Shown here: positions 15,340 through 19,531 of the stretch, piece after piece
Position numbering within the stretch: the stretch's first letter is position 1
How the letters are laid out: every line of letters starts with the position of its first letter
Assembly (NCBI GenBank): GCA_047972265.1
Contig: JBKEAM010000129.1
Span: 1 to 19,531, forward strand
Direction of reading: 5' to 3'
DNA: 19,531 nucleotides
From: JAAYCI01 sp047972265
GTDB lineage: Bacteria; Bacillota; Clostridia; Oscillospirales; Ruminococcaceae
Translations under genes and position numbers: made by a program
The notes under the pieces: model-generated
What the model saw: only the letters and a program-made list of their open reading frames with translations
Databases searched by the model: none
What the model was told of the DNA's origin: nothing

Positions 15340-15509
15340 AAACCCCCAAGGCAATTGAAAAAACCGTTGTGGGCGCCTATAAAAAGATAGAAAATGGCGT
15401 TACCGAAACCTATAAAAAAATAGAGGACGCCTTTGTGCACACCTTTTTAGAAGAAACCCCAAGTTTAGACGCTTCTGCACCTGCAAAACCTGCCAAAGAA
15501 TCAAAATAG
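15321..15509 (+). CDS. 62-aa YKKIE-repeat small protein
   Basis: Soluble, charged protein. It contains a tandem amphipathic repeat, VVGAYKKIENGVTETYKKIEDAFVHTFL (about residues 16-43; two AYKKIE/TYKKIE units), then a Pro/Ala/Ser/Lys-rich tail. ATG at 15321 has AAAGGA 9 nt upstream; a longer reading from 15243 lies inside the preceding gene and lacks a site. Similar short YKKIE proteins are familiar in Clostridia and relatives but have no assigned role. The helical repeat could bind a partner or the membrane surface; that is inference. Confidence 0.78.
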   Translation: MAEYKLKTPKAIEKTVVGAYKKIENGVTETYKKIEDAFVHTFLEETPSLDASAPAKPAKESK

Positions 15510-15569
15510 CAAGGGTTGCCACTGCGCTGCATCTGCCTGCAATACCAAACCATATATTGCATACCACTC

Positions 15570-15610
15570 TTTAAGGCCCCGGTATATACCGCCCACACTG
15601 GGGCTTTAAA
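15570..15610 (+). other. Hairpin downstream of the small-protein operon
   Basis: TTTAAGGCCCC (15570-15580) pairs with GGGGCTTTAAA (15600-15610) over 11 positions with one G-T pair; the loop carries the self-complementary GGTATATACC. No T tract follows, so it is either a weak terminator of the preceding operon or an mRNA end-stabiliser. The 179-bp gap holds only this and the promoter at 15645-15653. Confidence 0.45.
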
Positions 15611-15644
15611 ACAGCGCGGCGCAAACAAAACTTTAACAATTGCA

Positions 15645-15653
15645 TGGTATAAT
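15645..15653 (+). promoter_or_regulatory. Extended -10 promoter of the two-component operon
   Basis: TGGTATAAT gives a perfect TATAAT (15648-15653) with the TGn extension. No good -35 stands 17 nt upstream, as is usual for extended -10 promoters. Transcription would begin near 15660, about 29 nt before the response regulator start. Confidence 0.65.
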
Positions 15654-15688
15654 AAACAAAATAATTTGTATTGCGAAGGAGCCGTATT

Positions 15689-16360
15689 ATGTTTAAATTG
15701 CTTGTGGTAGAGGATGAACGGGAACTAAACCGCACCGTTTGCTCTTACCTGATGCAAAACGGCTACGAGGCGGTGGGCTGCCTGAATGCAAACGAAGCAT
15801 ACGATGCAATGTACTCTACACTTTTTGATTTGATTATTTCGGACATTATGATGCCCGGCATTGATGGGTACGAGTTTGCCGCCACCGTGCGAAAGCTAAA
15901 CCAAGACATTCCCATTCTTTTTATTACCGCGCGGGACGACCTTACCTCTAAACAGCGCGGCTTTAGGGCCGGCATAGACGATTACATGGTAAAGCCTATA
16001 GAGCTGGACGAAATGCTTTTGCGCATTGGTGCCTTACTGCGCCGGGCAAAAATTGCCACCAGCAAAAAACTGAACATTGGCAGCTTTACAATGGATGCCG
16101 AAGAATATACCGCCTATTTAAACGAAGAACCCATTGCCATGACAGTGCGTGAGTTTAACCTTTTGTACAAACTGCTATCTTACCCAAAAAAAACTTTTAC
16201 ACGCACCCAGCTTATGGATGAGTTTTGGGATGCCGAAACTTCTTCGGGGCCCCGTACCGTAGATGTATATGTTACAAAACTGAGGGATAAGCTATCTGCC
16301 TGCAACGATTTTGAAATTATTACTGTACACGGGCTTGGATACAAGGTGGTGCCAAAATGA
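15689..16360 (+). CDS. OmpR/PhoB-family response regulator
   Basis: 223 aa. The receiver domain (1-115) has the acidic pair Glu8/Asp9, phospho-acceptor Asp52 (LIISDIMMPG), Thr80 and Lys102, all in place. The C-terminal winged helix (about 130-223) has MTVREFNLLYKLLSYPKKTFTR and the closing RTVDVYVTKLRDKL...VHGLGYKVVPK. ATG at 15689 is chosen with GAAGGAG 7 nt upstream; an upstream reading adds six residues outside the domain. It overlaps the histidine kinase gene by four bases (ATGA), so the two form a pair. Likely targets are the two membrane genes downstream and perhaps the related operon at 14827. Confidence 0.96.
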   Translation: MFKLLVVEDERELNRTVCSYLMQNGYEAVGCLNANEAYDAMYSTLFDLIISDIMMPGIDGYEFAATVRKLNQDIPILFITARDDLTSKQRGFRAGIDDYMVKPIELDEMLLRIGALLRRAKIATSKKLNIGSFTMDAEEYTAYLNEEPIAMTVREFNLLYKLLSYPKKTFTRTQLMDEFWDAETSSGPRTVDVYVTKLRDKLSACNDFEIITVHGLGYKVVPK

Positions 16361-17424
16361 AAAACAAGCCCCGCGATAAAAGAATAAACCGCAGCTTATT
16401 TTCTTTTAAAAATTACATTGTATTTTTTATTTTAATTTCGTTTGCGGTAACGGCCTGCTTTTTGCTTTTTTTAGACAAAATAGAGGTAAACACAAAAGAC
16501 ATACGCTACAGTGCCATTATTACCTTTGGCAACGTATTGTTTTTAAGCCTGCTTTTTACCCTTGTAGATGGTATACGCCGCAAAATTACAATACAGCGCC
16601 CCGTAAAGCGCATTTTGGATGCCACACACAAGCTAACCAAGGGCGATTTTGACACCCGCATAAAGCCACTGCACCCCTTTGACGGAATGAATGAGTTTGA
16701 TGCCATTATTGAGGATTTTAATATAATGGCAAAGGAGCTTGCCGGAACCGAAACCCTGCGTACAGATTTTATCGCCAGCGTGTCTCACGAATTAAAAACC
16801 CCGCTGGCCGTAATACAAAATTACTCTGCAATGCTGCAAGCCCCCGGCCTTACCGAAGAAGAGCGTGTAGAGTACGCCAAAAGCATTGCCGGCGCCTGCC
16901 GTAATTTTTCGGAGCTAATTACAAATATTTTAAAGCTGAGCAAACTGGAAAATCAGGGGATTTTCCCCGAAGGCACCACTTTTGATTTGGGTGAACAACT
17001 GCGCCGTTGCCTGCTGGATTTTGAAGACAGCTGGGAGAAAAAAGACCTGCGCATAGAAACTGATATAGAGGACACCAGCATTTGGGGTGATGCCGAGCTG
17101 CTTACCCTTGTATGGAACAACTTAATATCCAATGCCATAAAATTCACCAATCCGGGCGGCAAAATAAGCGTTGCACTTCATACACAGGGTGCGCATGCCG
17201 TTGTAACGGTAGCCGATACCGGCTGCGGCATTGATGCCAAAACCGGCCCCCATATTTTCGAAAAATTTTATCAAGGGGATGCCTCCCGCGCTGTACAGGG
17301 CAACGGCCTTGGGCTTGCCCTTGTAAAACGGGTGGTAGATATTACCGGCGGGGAAATTACTGTAGAAAGCACGGCAGGCCTTGGCAGCACCTTTACAGTA
17401 ACCCTGCAAAGAGAAAACGGATGA
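16357..17424 (+). CDS. Membrane sensor histidine kinase
   Basis: 355 aa. Two helices (about 19-39 and 52-72) flank an external loop of only about a dozen residues, so the kinase probably senses something in or at the membrane, or acts with a partner membrane protein. Then HAMP (about 75-128), the dimerisation box SVSHELKTPL with phospho-accepting His144, and the ATPase domain with N box WNNLISNAIKF, DTGCGID and GNGLGLALVKRVV. All catalytic motifs are present. It overlaps both neighbours by ATGA, so the four genes 15689-18682 are translated as a coupled set. Short-loop kinases paired with a membrane protein are often detectors of envelope stress or peptide antibiotics; that role is inference here. 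Confidence 0.95.
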   Translation: MKNKPRDKRINRSLFSFKNYIVFFILISFAVTACFLLFLDKIEVNTKDIRYSAIITFGNVLFLSLLFTLVDGIRRKITIQRPVKRILDATHKLTKGDFDTRIKPLHPFDGMNEFDAIIEDFNIMAKELAGTETLRTDFIASVSHELKTPLAVIQNYSAMLQAPGLTEEERVEYAKSIAGACRNFSELITNILKLSKLENQGIFPEGTTFDLGEQLRRCLLDFEDSWEKKDLRIETDIEDTSIWGDAELLTLVWNNLISNAIKFTNPGGKISVALHTQGAHAVVTVADTGCGIDAKTGPHIFEKFYQGDASRAVQGNGLGLALVKRVVDITGGEITVESTAGLGSTFTVTLQRENG

Positions 17425-18318
17425 AAAAAGCCAAGGAACTTTTTCTTTATTTGGCACGCCCCGGCTTTGTTATTACCCTGCTTTTATCTGCCCTATCTGC
17501 CGCCGCCCTTATATTTACCTTTGCCACGGGGCAAACATACAGCCCCATTGCCTATGCCGCATACGTGCTTTCTGCCTATACTCTGCTTTGTATTGCTCTC
17601 TGCCTGCCTTTATACGGCGCTGCAAGCTCTTTTACACAGCAATCCCCATATTAAGCGCTTTATTACCGATGTCCCTTTTAAAACGCAGGTCTCTTTGCGG
17701 GCATCTTTGCTTTTTAATTTATGTTACGCGGTTTTTAAGCTGGTTACCGGCATTTTGTATTCTTCTGTTTGGTTTACCGGCATTGCCGTATACTACATCA
17801 CCCTTTGCTTAATGCGGTTTTTCCTTCTACACTCTTTGCAAAAAAAAGACGCAAAACCCCTGCACGAGTGGCGCAGTTACCGCATTTGCGGTGTGCTGCT
17901 GTTTGTTTTTAGCATTGCCCTAAATGGCATTGTTGCGCAGATGATACACAGCGGCAAAAACTACCAGTACCCCGGCCATTTAATTTATGCCATGGCGGCT
18001 TATGCCTTTTACAGTGTCGCCTCTTCTATTATTAACCTTATGCGGTACCGGCGGTTTAACAGCCCTGTTTTATCCGCCACAAAGATACTTAGCCTTGCCA
18101 CTGCACTTGTTGCCATGCTGTCTTTACAAACAGCAATGTTTAACGCCCTTGAGGGCGCAAGCCGGCAGATGCAGCTTATTATGAACTCGGCCACTGGTGG
18201 CGGCGTTTGCCTTACCATTTTTGGGGCGGCCACCTATATGGTAATACACGCAAACATTGCCATAAAAGCAGCACAAACAAACAAGGAGGACGTTGGAAAT
18301 GGACCCAAGAGAAAATAG
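17421..18318 (+). pseudogene. Multi-pass membrane protein, reading frame broken by one base
   Basis: The frame starting at the ATG in the ATGA overlap with the kinase gene reads MKKAKELFLYLARPGFVITL..., two hydrophobic helices, and stops at 17654. The continuation is open in the +1 frame and reads ALLHSNPHIKRFITDVPFKTQ (about 17626-17688), then six more hydrophobic segments to 18318. The natural product would be about 298 aa with around eight helices. The joint lies near 17605-17640, where one extra base would explain both frames. The other-frame start at 17467 has no ribosome binding site and its first 50 residues look like out-of-frame translation. The family was not recognised. Its place between kinase and the small membrane protein suggests a role as sensor partner or output of the two-component system. 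The break may be a sequence error. Confidence 0.65.
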
Positions 18319-18682
18319 CTTTACCTACACATACTCTGCCGCACAGCAGGCCGAGATTAAAAAAATACGGCAAAAATATATGCCGCCCGAAGAAAACAAG
18401 TTGGAGCAACTGCGCAGACTGGATAAAAGCGCGCAAAACCGCGGCACTGCCGTAGCCATTGCTGTAGGCGTGGTTGGCACCCTTTTGCTTGGCATTGGCA
18501 TGTGCTGCACAATGGTTTGGACAGGGCTGTTTATTCCCGGCGTTATTATAGGGGTACTTGGCATAGGTGTTTTGTCTGTAGCCTACCCGCTTTACAATAC
18601 ATTGGTTAAAAAACAACGCCAAAAACTGGCCCCGCAAATATTAAAAATAAGCGATGAATTAATGCAGCCTACCCAAGTGTAA
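18299..18682 (+). CDS. Small membrane protein with GMCxTMVW motif
   Basis: 127 aa, function not recognised. Residues 1-48 are soluble and charged, with a probable helix (TYSAAQQAEIKKIRQKYMPP, then KLEQLRRLDKSAQ). Two hydrophobic helices follow (about 51-73 and 79-99), joined by GMCCTMVWTGLFIPG, and a basic cytoplasmic tail KKQRQKLAPQILKISDEL. The helix pair matches the second half of the 124-aa protein at 14827 residue for residue at most core positions. ATG at 18299 is chosen with AAGGAGG about 9 nt upstream; the TTG two codons earlier is too close to it. It overlaps the preceding gene by 20 bp and ends the operon before a strong terminator. Confidence 0.85.
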   Translation: MDPRENSFTYTYSAAQQAEIKKIRQKYMPPEENKLEQLRRLDKSAQNRGTAVAIAVGVVGTLLLGIGMCCTMVWTGLFIPGVIIGVLGIGVLSVAYPLYNTLVKKQRQKLAPQILKISDELMQPTQV

Positions 18683-18693
18683 CTCGACAAACA

Positions 18694-18730
18694 AAAACCC
18701 CTATCCGGCGTTTACCGGATGGGGTTTTTT
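18694..18730. terminator. Bidirectional terminator between the two-component operon and the sortase gene
   Basis: AAAACCCC-T-ATCCGG pairs with CCGGAT-GGGGTTTT around loop CGTTTA, with one bulged T, an A tract on the left and six T on the right. It can end the plus-strand operon and the convergent sortase transcript. Confidence 0.9.
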
Positions 18731-18742
18731 AATATTTACAAC

Positions 18743-19444
18743 CTATGCCACACGCTGGCAATACACCACTATGCGCTGTGTATTTTGACCCCGTGGATGG
18801 CAGGATAAAAGCGTAAGCATGTCATTACCTGGTTGGATTAAAACTTTATCTATTTCATCCGGCTGTATTATAAGGGTAGAGGTTACCTTGTATGTAATGG
18901 TCTCTTTAAAATTATGCACCAGTACTTCATCTCCCGGCTGCAAATAATCTATATTTTTAAACAGGTTTCCTTTATAATAATTGCGGTGCGCCGCCAAAAC
19001 CGCATTGGTATTGCCGCCGCCAATTGGGTACGAGGTTTGGGTAAGGTGCACGGCCCCTTTGCTCATATTTTGAGTATTGGCGCCAAGATAGATTGGCAGG
19101 GTTTCATTTATTTTAGGGATAGACACATACCCAATAATATTATCCTCTAACCCATACTGGGTTAAATCCACTCCCGGTTCTTCGTAAGAAAAGGGATCTT
19201 TTAATGTGCTTTGCCCATTTGCATACAGTTCTTCATTTTTTTGTTGCAGGTCGGTATATAGTTCATCCAGCAGGGTGCCGTTTTCGGGCGTATCTTGCAC
19301 ATCCTGCGTAAAAGACTGCACCAACTGCTGTACCTGCATACTGTATATCCACTGGCTTACAAACGGATAGGCAATAACGGCTATGCCCGCCAAAAGGGCA
19401 ACGATGGCTAAAATGAGCCCTTCTCGAAATGGAAGACACGCCAT
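18743..19444 (-). CDS. Sortase, class C/D-like
   Basis: 233 aa from the ATG at 19444. An N-terminal anchor helix (about 8-28) is followed by a Gln/Glu/Asp-rich stalk (about 35-95) and the catalytic barrel: IIGYVSIPKINETLPIYLG, AAHRNYYKG with catalytic His153, TLLSCHPRG with catalytic Cys215 and NTQRIVV with catalytic Arg224. Sortases cleave LPXTG-like signals and join surface proteins or pilins to each other or to the wall. The IYLG..TQNMSKGAVHL stretch is like pilin-polymerising class C enzymes, but the C-terminal membrane helix usual for class C is missing, hence class C/D. Reading further upstream to the window edge overlaps the divergent gene and lacks a site. No ribosome binding site precedes 19444. 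Substrates are probably encoded beyond the right edge. Confidence 0.9.
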   Translation of the reverse strand: MACLPFREGLILAIVALLAGIAVIAYPFVSQWIYSMQVQQLVQSFTQDVQDTPENGTLLDELYTDLQQKNEELYANGQSTLKDPFSYEEPGVDLTQYGLEDNIIGYVSIPKINETLPIYLGANTQNMSKGAVHLTQTSYPIGGGNTNAVLAAHRNYYKGNLFKNIDYLQPGDEVLVHNFKETITYKVTSTLIIQPDEIDKVLIQPGNDMLTLLSCHPRGQNTQRIVVYCQRVA

Positions 19445-19450
19445 CAATCG

Positions 19451-19458
19451 TGTATACT
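19451..19458. promoter_or_regulatory. Shared TATA-like -10 between sortase and the divergent gene
   Basis: TGTATACT reads TATACT on the plus strand (19453-19458) and TATACA on the minus strand (19456-19451). For the sortase, the -10 ends 6 nt before the ATG, which would start the RNA at or next to the start codon (leaderless). For the plus gene it would give a leader of about 15 nt. No strong -35 is seen on either side. Confidence 0.35.
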
Positions 19459-19479
19459 GAAAGAAGGAGGCCAAAAAGC

Positions 19480-19531
19480 ATGTCAAACAAATCAAGAAAA
19501 GGTGTAGCTCCACCGCGTTACGATGAAGCAT
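19480..19531 (+). CDS. Start of a divergent gene, cut by the right edge
   Basis: ATG at 19480 follows a very strong ribosome binding site, AAGGAGG (19464-19470), and opens MSNKSRKGVAPPRYDEA to the edge of the window. Seventeen codons are too few to name a family. The basic, Pro-containing N-terminus without a hydrophobic stretch so far suggests a cytoplasmic start or the front of a membrane anchor. It is divergent from the sortase. Confidence 0.7.
   Translation, partial: MSNKSRKGVAPPRYDEA

Overview
The window looks like a chromosomal segment of a low-to-middle GC Gram-positive anaerobe, most likely class Clostridia (Oscillospiraceae/Lachnospiraceae-like). The signs are strong AGGAGG-type ribosome binding sites, a lipobox solute-binding protein, a LacI-type regulator, an OmpR-type two-component system, a pilin-type sortase and a complete citrate lyase cluster. 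Taxonomy is inferred from gene style only; no rRNA or marker gene is present.

Region 1 (1-7215) is a LacI-regulated uptake and glycosidase locus. A minus-strand ADP-ribosylglycohydrolase-family gene (cut by the left edge) diverges from a lacI-type repressor gene. A 20-bp perfect palindrome lies between them next to the -35 of the glycohydrolase gene, and related ACCGGT sites lie in the repressor leader and just after the repressor gene. After a strong terminator come a new promoter with a cre-like box, two LplB/LplC(YtcP)-type permeases, a lipoprotein solute-binding protein and a second ADP-ribosylglycohydrolase-family gene. No ATPase is encoded here.

Region 2 (7216-12550) starts with a long, nearly self-complementary intergenic element ending in a T tract. 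It is followed by a tightly packed citrate lyase operon: citD, citE, citF, citC and a citX-citG fusion. This holds all three subunits plus the acetylating ligase and prosthetic-group enzymes. No citrate transporter or oxaloacetate decarboxylase is visible. A bidirectional terminator closes the operon.

Region 3 (12551-15610) holds a minus-strand membrane-anchored beta-solenoid surface protein whose reading frame is broken near its C-terminal domain. A 355-bp AT-rich divergent promoter region separates it from a plus-strand operon of three small proteins: a four-helix membrane protein, a 36-aa single-helix protein and a 62-aa YKKIE-repeat protein.

Region 4 (15611-18730) is a translationally coupled operon of response regulator, histidine kinase, a multi-pass membrane protein with a frameshift, and a small membrane protein. 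The last shares a distinctive GMCxTMVWxGLxIPG motif with the four-helix protein of region 3. Region 5 (18731-19531) contains a minus-strand sortase and the first 17 codons of a divergent plus-strand gene. Two apparent frameshifts in one window could be real or assembly errors.
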